Part shown: positions 1 through 5,529 of the stretch, piece after piece
How positions within the stretch are numbered: position 1 is the first letter of the stretch
Layout: each line of letters opens with the position of its first letter
NCBI GenBank assembly: GCA_030637365.1
Contig: DAOWGR010000026.1
Span: 1-6,547, forward strand
DNA: 6,547 nt
Origin: Elusimicrobiota bacterium
GTDB lineage: Bacteria > Elusimicrobiota > Elusimicrobia > Elusimicrobiales > UBA9959
Direction of reading: 5' to 3'
Position numbers and translations under genes: made by a program
The notes under the pieces: model-generated
The model's input: only the letters and a program-made list of their open reading frames with translations
The model's database searches: none
Told to the model about the DNA's origin: nothing

Positions 1-431
1 ATTTTTTCGCCTTCAAGTTTTGTTTTGCCGTAAACGCTTATGGGATTGGTGCCGTCATTTTCCGAATATGGGCCTTTCATGCCGTCAAAAACATACTCAC
101 TTGAAAAAAACACAAGGCGGCTGTTAAAAGCTTTGCAATTTTCCGCGACATGCCGCGCGCCGTCAACATTAATATTCCACGCCAACTCTTTATGTATTTC
201 GCAATCATCCACATGAGTCATAGCCGAGCATAAAATAACAATTTCAGGCTTGGCAAATTCAAAAGCCTCTTTTATGGTTGACGGCTCAGTCAAATCAAGA
301 TATACAAAATCCAATCGGCTGTTTTCAGGATTCCTGTAAGTTCCGACAACCGTCAAACCGCCGACCTTCGCGGCTGAAGAATATAAATGTTTCCCGACTT
401 GCCCGTCGGCGCCTATAATCAAAATTTTCAT
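1..431 (-). CDS. RmlD-like extended SDR reductase, 3' end cut off by window edge
   Basis: The first 143 codons of a Rossmann-fold NAD(P)-dependent reductase, open from ATG (429-431) to the left edge with no stop. Residues 7-13 form the GxxGxxG nucleotide-binding loop (GADGQVG). Residues 107-117 (VFFSSEYVFDG) match the catalytic Ser/Thr strand of dTDP-4-dehydrorhamnose reductases, where STDYVFDG is usual. Y134 and K138 (YGKTK) are the SDR YxxxK pair. Known relatives reduce 4-keto nucleotide sugars (RmlD) or are MAT2B-like. Since the substrate-specific C-terminal half is missing, dTDP-rhamnose synthesis is a guess. The start is fixed by the Rossmann motif just behind it and by the ATGA overlap with the upstream glycosyltransferase gene, implying translational coupling. 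SEYVFDG instead of STDYVFDG is a mild departure from typical RmlD. Confidence 0.85.
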   Translation of the reverse strand, partial: MKILIIGADGQVGKHLYSSAAKVGGLTVVGTYRNPENSRLDFVYLDLTEPSTIKEAFEFAKPEIVILCSAMTHVDDCEIHKELAWNINVDGARHVAENCKAFNSRLVFFSSEYVFDGMKGPYSENDGTNPISVYGKTKLEGEK

Positions 432-1123
432 TTGCCCAATCGTATTTCAAAAATTTTCAACACGCCTTTTATCGCGTCTTTATAATTTATTTTCTTTCCC
501 TCGGCTCGCCCTCTGGAAACGTAAACAATGGGTATTTCCATAAATTTATATTTGGCAAGAGCTATTTTGGCCGATATTTCGGCTTCAATTTCAAAACCCG
601 GCGAAGAAAGATTCAGATTTTTTATTATGCCCGCCTTGAAAGCTTTATATCCGGTATAAGAATCCGTCATGCGAGAGCCGCATAAAACATTATTCAGCAA
701 AGTAAGGAATTGATTCCCCCATAAATAAAAAATATTGTATGTTTCCGATTCCTCGGCAAGAATTCTTGAACCGTAAACAATATCAAAACCATCTTCAATA
801 ATGGGCTTTACAAGAGACTCTATATATTTGGGATTATATTCCAAATCGGCGTCCTGAATAACAATAATATCCCCCTGAGCTTCGCTTATGGCCTTTATCA
901 AAGAGCTTCCTTTTCCCATATTGCGCTCATGTTTAAAAAGCTTTATTTCATAGGGATAAGCATGGTCCGATATCGCTTTTAAAAGCCAATCAAATGTGCC
1001 GTCGGTGGAACCGTCATCTATGACAATTATTTCTTTATCAAGATTAACGGAAGCAATTTTTCTTAAAATTTCCGGCAAAGTTTTTAACTCGTTATATGAA
1101 GGGATAAGGATAGATAATTTCAT
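428..1123 (-). CDS. Family 2 glycosyltransferase, dolichol/polyprenyl-phosphate mannosyltransferase-like
   Basis: A 231-residue GT-A fold glycosyltransferase of the DPM/DPG-synthase type, predicted to move a sugar from a nucleotide donor to polyprenyl phosphate on the cytoplasmic face. Visible motifs: IPSYNE (7-12), DDGSTDGT (36-43) for nucleotide binding, KGSSLIKAI (71-79), the metal-binding DAD (91-93) followed by LEYNP, YGSR (117-120), TDSYTGYKAF (153-162), and FEIEAEISAKIA (177-188), which resembles the acceptor-side helix of this family. No C-terminal transmembrane segments follow, so it is the short soluble or peripheral form, unlike ArnC or GtrB. It is first in a leftward unit with the RmlD-like gene. 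The start is supported by the immediate MKLSILIPSYNE motif, although no good Shine-Dalgarno precedes it. Sugar and acceptor cannot be read from the sequence. Confidence 0.88.
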   Translation of the reverse strand: MKLSILIPSYNELKTLPEILRKIASVNLDKEIIVIDDGSTDGTFDWLLKAISDHAYPYEIKLFKHERNMGKGSSLIKAISEAQGDIIVIQDADLEYNPKYIESLVKPIIEDGFDIVYGSRILAEESETYNIFYLWGNQFLTLLNNVLCGSRMTDSYTGYKAFKAGIIKNLNLSSPGFEIEAEISAKIALAKYKFMEIPIVYVSRGRAEGKKINYKDAIKGVLKIFEIRLGK

Positions 1124-1151
1124 TGAATTTACCCGCTACCGCGTGAAGAAA

Positions 1152-1160
1152 ATTATAGCA
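1152..1160 (-). promoter_or_regulatory. Extended -10 promoter for the leftward GT2/SDR genes
   Basis: Read leftward, the sequence is TGC-TATAAT: a perfect -10 hexamer (1152-1157) with the TG of an extended -10 (1158-1160). No convincing TTGACA lies 16-18 nt upstream, which is acceptable for an extended -10 promoter. Transcription would start near 1145, giving a leader of about 22 nt before the ATG at 1123. Position and orientation fit the glycosyltransferase gene. The assignment is by inspection only. Confidence 0.5.
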
Positions 1161-1167
1161 AATTGGT

Positions 1168-1195
1168 TTGTTTAGGATACCCTTAATTTTATACA
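1168..1195 (+). promoter_or_regulatory. Sigma-70-like promoter for the rightward five-gene unit
   Basis: TTGTTT (1168-1173) and TATACA (1190-1195) are separated by 16 nt, a fair match to -35/-10 boxes. Transcription would begin near 1202, inside a small perfect palindrome TTTAG-T-CTAAA (1197-1207) that could be an operator or chance. This start lies upstream of the GGAG site (1223-1226) and of the hairpin doublet, so the doublet would be transcribed as the leader RNA of the aminotransferase operon. It lies close to the divergent extended -10 box. Confidence 0.4.
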
Positions 1196-1222
1196 ATTTA
1201 GTCTAAAATAAGAACAAAACTT

Positions 1223-1226
1223 GGAG
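1223..1226 (+). promoter_or_regulatory. Probable ancestral Shine-Dalgarno, now ahead of the leader ORF
   Basis: GGAG in the context TTGGAGAATAAAAAAC stands 10 nt before the ATG at 1237-1239. It now serves only the 28-codon leader frame. If the hairpin doublet and one TGA copy are removed, the same site serves the aminotransferase with an ATG start. That makes it the likely original ribosome binding site of that gene. Confidence 0.45.
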
Positions 1227-1236
1227 AATAAAAAAC

Positions 1237-1323
1237 ATGACCCTACCACCCCCTTATCGCCTAAAAGGCGATTTTAAAAAACACAGAAATTCCGCTATGC
1301 GGAACAAGGAGGTGGTAGGGTGA
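1237..1323 (+). CDS. Putative 28-residue leader ORF spanning the hairpin doublet
   Basis: ATG at 1237 is followed by 27 sense codons and TGA at 1321-1323, and has GGAG 10 nt upstream. The peptide starts MTLPPPYRLK and is basic, with no recognised family. Its stop overlaps the aminotransferase start as GTGA (1320-1323), the arrangement used for termination-reinitiation coupling. The frame passes through the whole hairpin doublet, so a translating ribosome would open the stem that covers the AAGGAGGT site. Three consecutive prolines (residues 4-6) fall on the anti-Shine-Dalgarno arm, and such motifs can slow ribosomes. The frame most likely arose when the doublet separated the original ATG from its gene. 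A selected peptide function is doubtful, though translation itself is plausible. Confidence 0.35.
   Translation: MTLPPPYRLKGDFKKHRNSAMRNKEVVG
1241..1274 (+). repeat. REP-like hairpin unit 1
   Basis: A 34-nt unit: a conserved head of CCCTACCACC plus CCCTT, then a 6-bp stem ATCGCC (1256-1261) / GGCGAT (1267-1272) with a TAAAA loop, ending in TT and followed by another T. The stem plus a short T run looks like a weak intrinsic terminator in the rightward transcript, so partial attenuation is possible, but the stem and T tract are too short to call a terminator. Confidence 0.6.
1287..1320 (-). repeat. REP-like hairpin unit 2, inverted relative to unit 1
   Basis: Read leftward from 1320, this 34-nt unit has the same CCCTACCACC head, then TCCTTG, a 6-bp stem TTCCGC/GCGGAA (1299-1304 with 1290-1295) closed by a 3-nt loop, then TTT. 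The head matches unit 1 apart from C/T and A/G differences, while the stem sequence differs but keeps its pairing. Conserved head with pair-preserving stem change is the pattern seen in REP families. Confidence 0.6.
1306..1313 (+). promoter_or_regulatory. Consensus Shine-Dalgarno inside the doublet, sequestered by its left arm
   Basis: AAGGAGGT is a full-length match to the anti-SD complement, 6 nt before the GTG at 1320, and is the strongest ribosome binding site in the window. It belongs to the right arm of the element. In RNA, positions 1306-1320 pair with 1241-1255 (14 of 15), hiding both the site and the first base of the GTG unless the stem is opened by translation or an alternative fold. 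Confidence 0.65.
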
Positions 1324-2453
1324 AAATACCTATGGTTGATATGCTTGCGGGATATCCCGAAATAAAAGATGAAGTTGAAGCATCCGTCAAAAATATTTTC
1401 AATAAAGCCAATTTTATACTCGGAGAAGAAGTGAATAAATTTGAAAAAGAATTCGCCGCTTTTAATGGAGCGAAATACGCGGTTGGAGTCGCCAATGGCA
1501 CGGACGCCCTGAGACTCGCGATAATAGCTTGCGGCATAAAAAGAGGCGATGAAATCATAACCACGCCGTTTACTTTTATCGCCACCAGCGAAACCATAAG
1601 CCAAGCGGGGGCCGTTCCCGTTTTTGCCGATATAAATCCCGACACCTACAATTTGGACCCAAAAGACGCGGAAAGAAAGATAACAAGCAAAACAAAAGCC
1701 ATATTGCCGGTTCACCTTTACGGACATCCGGCTGAAATGGATGAAATAATGGAATTGGCGCGAAAGCATAATCTCAAGGTAATAGAAGACTGCGCTCAAT
1801 CGTTTACCGCCAAATATAAATTCAATCAAACTGACTGGAAATACACGGGAACCATGGGAGATTGCGGAACTTACAGCTTCTTTCCCGCGAAAAATCTGGG
1901 AGCTTTCGGCGACGGCGGAATGATAGTCACCAATGATGAACATATTTACAATGAGCTTATAGCCCTTAGAAATCACGGCAGTAAAGAGCGCTATATCCAT
2001 GACATGGAAGGCTATAATTCAAGGCTGGATACGGTGCAAGCCGCCATACTTTCAATTAAACTTAAGCATATTGACGCATGGACGGAAAAACGCAATAAAA
2101 TCGCCGAAAAATACAATCTGGCTTTAAAAGACATCGCTAAAATTCCGGTGATAAAAGAAAATTGCAAACATTCTTTCAATTATTACACGATAAAATTCAG
2201 CGACAGAGAAACTCGCGATAAAGTTCAAAAACATCTTTCGGACAACGGCATCGCGAATAATATCTATTATCCCATAGCTTTGCATCGCCAAAAGGCTTAC
2301 GCGCATCTTAACACCAAGCCTCTTGAGGTATGCGAAAAAATTCAAGATACCGTTTTTTCGCTCCCAATGTATCCCGAACTTCCTGATGAACATATAAAAG
2401 CAATTGCCGATTGCATAAAGGAATGTATTCATGAACTCACCGCTAAAAAATAA
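1320..2453 (+). CDS. DegT/DnrJ/EryC1/StrS-family PLP sugar aminotransferase
   Basis: A 377-residue fold-type I aminotransferase, normal family length, that converts a keto nucleotide sugar to an amino sugar, usually with glutamate as donor. Visible: MKIPMVDM opening, NGTDAL (60-64 region) for cofactor phosphate binding, TPFTFIATSE (82-91), VIEDCAQS (154-161) with D157 contacting the PLP pyridine nitrogen, SFFPAKNLGAFGDGG (186-200) with K191 as Schiff-base lysine, and GYNSRLDTVQAAIL (231-244). No catalytic residue is missing. The substrate (3-keto or 4-keto, UDP/dTDP/GDP) is unresolved. The start is GTG at 1320, because the MKIP opening is conserved and AAGGAGGT precedes it; ATG at 1332 would delete conserved residues. 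The original ATG appears to have been separated by the doublet upstream. The gene overlaps the next by 23 nt. Confidence 0.92.
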   Translation: MKIPMVDMLAGYPEIKDEVEASVKNIFNKANFILGEEVNKFEKEFAAFNGAKYAVGVANGTDALRLAIIACGIKRGDEIITTPFTFIATSETISQAGAVPVFADINPDTYNLDPKDAERKITSKTKAILPVHLYGHPAEMDEIMELARKHNLKVIEDCAQSFTAKYKFNQTDWKYTGTMGDCGTYSFFPAKNLGAFGDGGMIVTNDEHIYNELIALRNHGSKERYIHDMEGYNSRLDTVQAAILSIKLKHIDAWTEKRNKIAEKYNLALKDIAKIPVIKENCKHSFNYYTIKFSDRETRDKVQKHLSDNGIANNIYYPIALHRQKAYAHLNTKPLEVCEKIQDTVFSLPMYPELPDEHIKAIADCIKECIHELTAKK

Positions 2454-3384
2454 ACGAATACTATTAACCGGAGGCAACGGCTTTTTAGGTTCTTTTGTCG
2501 CAAAAAAATTGAAAGAGCGGGGCTGCGAAAACATTTTTATCCCTCAAAAAAAAGATTATGATTTGGTTAAAGCTCAAGACATAGAGAATGTTTATAGAGA
2601 CGCGAAACCCGAAGTAGTCTTGCATCTGGCGGCCGTAGTCGGAGGCATAGGCGCCAACAGAGAAAATCCGGGAAAGTTTTTTTACGACAATCTTATGATG
2701 GGCGTGCAATTAATGGAACAGGCGAGAATCAATAAAGTGGAAAAATTCGTATCCATAGGAACAATATGCGCTTATCCGAAATTTACGCCCGTGCCTTTCA
2801 AAGAAGAAAATCTTTGGAACGGCTATCCGGAAGAAACAAACGCTCCTTACGGCCTCGCTAAAAAAATGCTTCTGGTGCAATCTGAAGCTTATAGAAACCA
2901 ATACGGCTTTAACTCCCTATTTCTATTGCCGGTCAATTTATACGGACCGAGAGATAATTTCAAACCCGAATCATCTCATGTCATCCCGGCGCTGATTAAA
3001 AAATGCGTTGACGCCGTTAAAGCCGGCGACGCGCAAATAACGGTATGGGGTACGGGAAAAGCGACCAGAGAATTTCTTTACGCCGACGACTGCGCCGAAG
3101 CCATACTGCTTGCCGCCGAAAAATACAATAAAAGCGAACCGGTAAACATCGGCGCGGGCTTTGAAATTTCAATAAAAGAGCTAACCGAAATGATAGCTGA
3201 ACTGACGGAATTTAAAGGTGAAATAATCTGGGATAAAACAAAACCCGACGGCCAGCCCAGACGCTCGCTTGATACGGCAAAAGCCTTTAAAGAATTCGGC
3301 TTTAAAGCCAAAATATCCTTTAAAGAAGGCTTGAAAGAAACCGTCAAATGGTATAAGGAACAAAAGCCGAAAGCAAATGGATAA
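2431..3384 (+). CDS. GDP-L-fucose synthase-like SDR epimerase/reductase
   Basis: A 317-residue extended SDR close in pattern to GDP-L-fucose synthase (Fcl/WcaG), which converts GDP-4-keto-6-deoxymannose to GDP-L-fucose. Visible: the GGNGFLG loop (14-20), HLAAVVGGIGAN (65-76), GTICAYPK (110-117), YGLAK with Y140 and K144, LPVNLYGPRDNF (166-177), SSHVIPALI (181-189) with H183, and WGTGKATREFLYADD (206-220). Against the E. coli enzyme as remembered, Ser107 is Thr111, while Cys109, Tyr136, Lys140 and His179 correspond to C113, Y140, K144 and H183, so the epimerase and reductase residues are present. No GDP-mannose 4,6-dehydratase lies in the window, so another keto-sugar substrate is possible. 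AAAGGA stands 8 nt before the ATG, and the gene overlaps both neighbours (23 and 8 nt). Confidence 0.85.
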   Translation: MNSPLKNKRILLTGGNGFLGSFVAKKLKERGCENIFIPQKKDYDLVKAQDIENVYRDAKPEVVLHLAAVVGGIGANRENPGKFFYDNLMMGVQLMEQARINKVEKFVSIGTICAYPKFTPVPFKEENLWNGYPEETNAPYGLAKKMLLVQSEAYRNQYGFNSLFLLPVNLYGPRDNFKPESSHVIPALIKKCVDAVKAGDAQITVWGTGKATREFLYADDCAEAILLAAEKYNKSEPVNIGAGFEISIKELTEMIAELTEFKGEIIWDKTKPDGQPRRSLDTAKAFKEFGFKAKISFKEGLKETVKWYKEQKPKANG

Positions 3385-4789
3385 AATTCAAATTAAAAAT
3401 TTTTTTGACAATTCGGCGAAAACTCGCGATATTTGGCTTAAAAAAAACCGCTATTATCACAAAAACATCGTAAAGCTGTTTTCTTTTAATATTCCTGAAA
3501 ATTCCACAATCCTTGAAATCGGCTGTTCAACGGGGGAGCTTTTAAACAAACTCAATTCCTCAAAAGGCGCCGGCATAGATATAAGCCCCAAAGCCATGGA
3601 ATTGGCAAAAAACAAATATCCTCATTTGGATTTTTCAACGGACGATATTGAAAATCTCAAACTTAATGAAAAATTTGACTATATAGTAATGCAAGATCTC
3701 TTGGGACATTTAACGGATGTTTGGCAAGCGTTTAGAAATTTAAAAAAATTGACTAAGCCGGAAACACGAATAATCATAAGCTACTACAATCATCTATGGG
3801 AACCTTTCGTTTTACTGGCTGAATTTCTGGGCCTTAAAGAGAAACAGCCTCATCAGAACTGGCTGACGATAAATGATATAGAAAACCTCTTATATTTGAA
3901 TAACTATGAGGTAATAAAAAAAGGCCATAGATTTTTAATGCCGTTTCATATTCCGCTTATATCTGATTTGATAAACAAATTCGCCCCCGGCGCGCCTTGG
4001 ATAAAAAGCCTCTGCATGATTAAGTTTTTAGTGGCAAAGGAAACAGCCTCTATCCCCAAACACCGCGATTTATCCGTTTCAGTTTTAATTCCCGCCAGAA
4101 ATGAACGGGGCAATATAGAAACCCTTGTAAAAAGAACTCCTGATTTGGGCAAACACACGGAAATAATCTTTGTTGACGGCAATTCCGACGACGGCACCCC
4201 CGACGAGATAAACGAAATGATCAATAAATATCCCAAAAAAGACATAAGACTTATTCTTGAGGGCGGGGCTTTTGGCAAAGCTGACGCGGTCAGAAAAGGG
4301 TTTGATATCGCCAAAGGCGACATACTGATGATTTTAGACGCCGATATCACGGTAATGCCCGAAGATCTGCAAAAATTCTATTTGGCCATAGCCGAAAGCA
4401 AAGGAGAATTCATAAACGGTTCCCGCCTCGTTTATCCCATGGAAAAAGAAGCCATGCGGCCGCTTAATATTTTGGGTAATAAATTTTTCTCCATGGTATT
4501 CACATGGACTTTGGAACAAAGCATAAAAGACACTCTTTGCGGAACAAAAGTTTTACTGAAAGAAAACTATCTTAAAATAAAAGAAGGACGAAAATACTTT
4601 GGGAATTTTGACCCTTTTGGCGATTTTGATCTTTTATTCGGAGCAAGCAAATTAAACTTAAAAATTGTGGAAATGCCCGTAAGTTACAAAGAAAGAACAT
4701 ACGGCATTACCAAAATAAGCCGATTCAGGCACGGTCTGCTGCTATTTAAAATGGCTTTTATAGCTTTTAAAAAATTTAAATTATCCTAA
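3377..4789 (+). CDS. Fusion: class I SAM methyltransferase plus family 2 glycosyltransferase
   Basis: A 470-residue two-domain protein. Residues about 1-215 are a Rossmann methyltransferase: ILEIGCSTGEL (45-55) binds SAM, D68 in GIDIS should contact the ribose, and DYIVMQDLLGHL (101-112) occupies motif IV. Residues about 232-470 are a DPM-like GT2: LIPARNE (237-243), VDGNSDDGT (266-274), GKADAVRKGF (300-309), DAD (321-323), NGSRLVYPMEKEAMR (347-361), DTLCGTKV (385-392) and FGDFDLLFGASK (414-425). A short basic linker (about 220-231) joins them. The reading is continuous with all motifs intact, so this is a real fusion and not an assembly join of two genes. The role is probably sugar transfer to a lipid or glycan acceptor plus methylation of it or its product. 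The ATG overlaps the previous stop by 8 nt. The nearest SD-like AAGGAA is too far (16 nt), suggesting coupling. Clear transmembrane segments are absent. Confidence 0.88.
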   Translation: MDKIQIKNFFDNSAKTRDIWLKKNRYYHKNIVKLFSFNIPENSTILEIGCSTGELLNKLNSSKGAGIDISPKAMELAKNKYPHLDFSTDDIENLKLNEKFDYIVMQDLLGHLTDVWQAFRNLKKLTKPETRIIISYYNHLWEPFVLLAEFLGLKEKQPHQNWLTINDIENLLYLNNYEVIKKGHRFLMPFHIPLISDLINKFAPGAPWIKSLCMIKFLVAKETASIPKHRDLSVSVLIPARNERGNIETLVKRTPDLGKHTEIIFVDGNSDDGTPDEINEMINKYPKKDIRLILEGGAFGKADAVRKGFDIAKGDILMILDADITVMPEDLQKFYLAIAESKGEFINGSRLVYPMEKEAMRPLNILGNKFFSMVFTWTLEQSIKDTLCGTKVLLKENYLKIKEGRKYFGNFDPFGDFDLLFGASKLNLKIVEMPVSYKERTYGITKISRFRHGLLLFKMAFIAFKKFKLS

Positions 4790-4791
4790 CC

Positions 4792-5529
4792 ATGGCGAAT
4801 ATACCTGAAGATGAATTGAACCACGGCGTTAAAATAGCCGACAACGCGGAACTTATATGGGGCTGGGACACTCCGGCCGGAAAAAAAAGAGCTGAACGGC
4901 GCGCCGATTACTTTATAAATTCAGGCGGCATAAAAAAAGGCAAAAAGATTCTTGAAATCGGCTGTGGCACGGGCCTTTTTACTCAAAAAATAGCTCGCTC
5001 CGGAGCTTTGATTAACGCTATAGACATTTCACCCCGATTGATAGCCAAGGCCAAACAAAATTCAATGGCGGAAAACATAAATTTCAGCGTAATGAACGCC
5101 GAAAAAACATCTTTTGAAAATGAAACTTTTGACGCTGTAGTGGGCAGTTCCGTGCTTCATCATCTGAATTTAAAACCAATTTTACATGAAATCAAAAGAA
5201 TTCTCAAAAAAGACGGAATCATGATTTTTACCGAACCCAATATGCTGAATCCTCAAATATTCATCCAAAAAAATGTTCCCTTCATAAAAAAATTAATGGG
5301 AGACACGCCTGAAGAAACAGCTTTTTTCAAATGGAAATTATCACGAGAGCTGCGGGAATCTGAATTTACGGATATACGAATACTGCCATTTGATTTTCTC
5401 CACCCGTGGACGCCAGGTTTTTTAATAAACGGCGTGGACGCGGCCGGAAAATTATTTGAAAAAATACCGATTATAAAAGAAATAGCGGGTTCTCTGCTAA
5501 TAAAAGCAAAAAATGAAAATACGCCTTAA
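4792..5529 (+). CDS. Class I SAM-dependent methyltransferase (UbiE/Methyltransf_11-like)
   Basis: A 245-residue methyltransferase. ILEIGCGTGLF (53-63) is motif I, D78 in AIDIS is the ribose-binding acid, NAEKTSF (102-108) is the adenine-side loop, and VVGSSVLHHL (116-125) is the post-motif region before a helix of ILHEIKRILKKDG (130-142). The N-terminal WGWDTPAGKKRAERRA (23-38) recurs, from memory, in methyltransferases beside surface-glycan glycosyltransferases, and it supports the ATG at 4792. The hydrophobic C-terminal part (PWTPGFLINGV, 205-215) may help select a lipid or glycan substrate, which is unknown. It follows the fusion gene after 2 nt with no recognisable Shine-Dalgarno, so it likely depends on coupled translation. 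Its last 17 nt overlap the next gene. It is not a copy of the fusion's methyltransferase domain beyond shared core motifs. Confidence 0.87.
   Translation: MANIPEDELNHGVKIADNAELIWGWDTPAGKKRAERRADYFINSGGIKKGKKILEIGCGTGLFTQKIARSGALINAIDISPRLIAKAKQNSMAENINFSVMNAEKTSFENETFDAVVGSSVLHHLNLKPILHEIKRILKKDGIMIFTEPNMLNPQIFIQKNVPFIKKLMGDTPEETAFFKWKLSRELRESEFTDIRILPFDFLHPWTPGFLINGVDAAGKLFEKIPIIKEIAGSLLIKAKNENTP

Larger units (their letters stand above)
1241..1320. mobile_element. 80-bp REP-like inverted doublet (non-autonomous palindromic element)
   Basis: The ends CCCTACCACC (1241-1250) and GGTGGTAGGG (1311-1320) are perfect 10-bp inverted repeats. After one C/A mismatch they continue for 4 more pairs (CCTT/AAGG), so 14 of 15 positions pair. 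Inside are two separate hairpins with different sequences, which makes the element two divergent copies of one 34-nt unit facing each other across a 12-nt linker. It is flanked by TGA on both sides (1238-1240 and 1321-1323), a possible 3-bp target duplication. Excising the element with one TGA restores ATG-AAA-ATA-CCT, a typical DegT-family N-terminus. It contains no transposase, so mobilisation would need a protein elsewhere (RAYT/IS200-like or a TIR-recognising transposase). The alternative is a structured regulatory leader unrelated to transposition. Confidence 0.6.

Noticed and set aside
1256..1275. Intrinsic terminator in the aminotransferase leader
   Set aside because: The stem has only 6 pairs and the T run is 4 bases. 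The hairpin is better explained as the stem of repeat unit 1. Weak attenuation cannot be excluded.
1241..1320. CRISPR repeat or tRNA-like structure
   Set aside because: There are only two inverted hairpin units, no direct repeats with spacers, and no acceptor stem, anticodon arm or T-loop consensus.
1332..1334. ATG as the true start of the aminotransferase
   Set aside because: It would drop MKIP, which is conserved in the family, and would move the strong Shine-Dalgarno to 18 nt away. The GTG at 1320 fits better.
1254..2000. Long minus-strand open frame of 248 codons opposite the aminotransferase
   Set aside because: It lies antisense to a gene with all catalytic motifs, its translation has no recognisable domain, and it begins inside the hairpin doublet. 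It is a shadow frame, as are the other antisense frames at 1295-1645, 2124-2534, 2485-2709, 2710-2901, 3078-3347, 3181-3363, 3946-4350, 4334-4519 and 5569-5778.
3377..4789. Fusion as an artefact of frameshift or misassembly of two genes
   Set aside because: The frame is open across the linker, no internal stop or duplicated sequence is seen, and both domains are complete, so a genuine fusion is the simpler reading.
5511..5522. Similarity of the GT-C start (ATGAAAATAC) to the aminotransferase start (TGAAAATACC)
   Set aside because: Both are the common opening Met-Lys-Ile in an AT-rich genome. No hairpin, terminal repeat or extended match surrounds the 5513 start.
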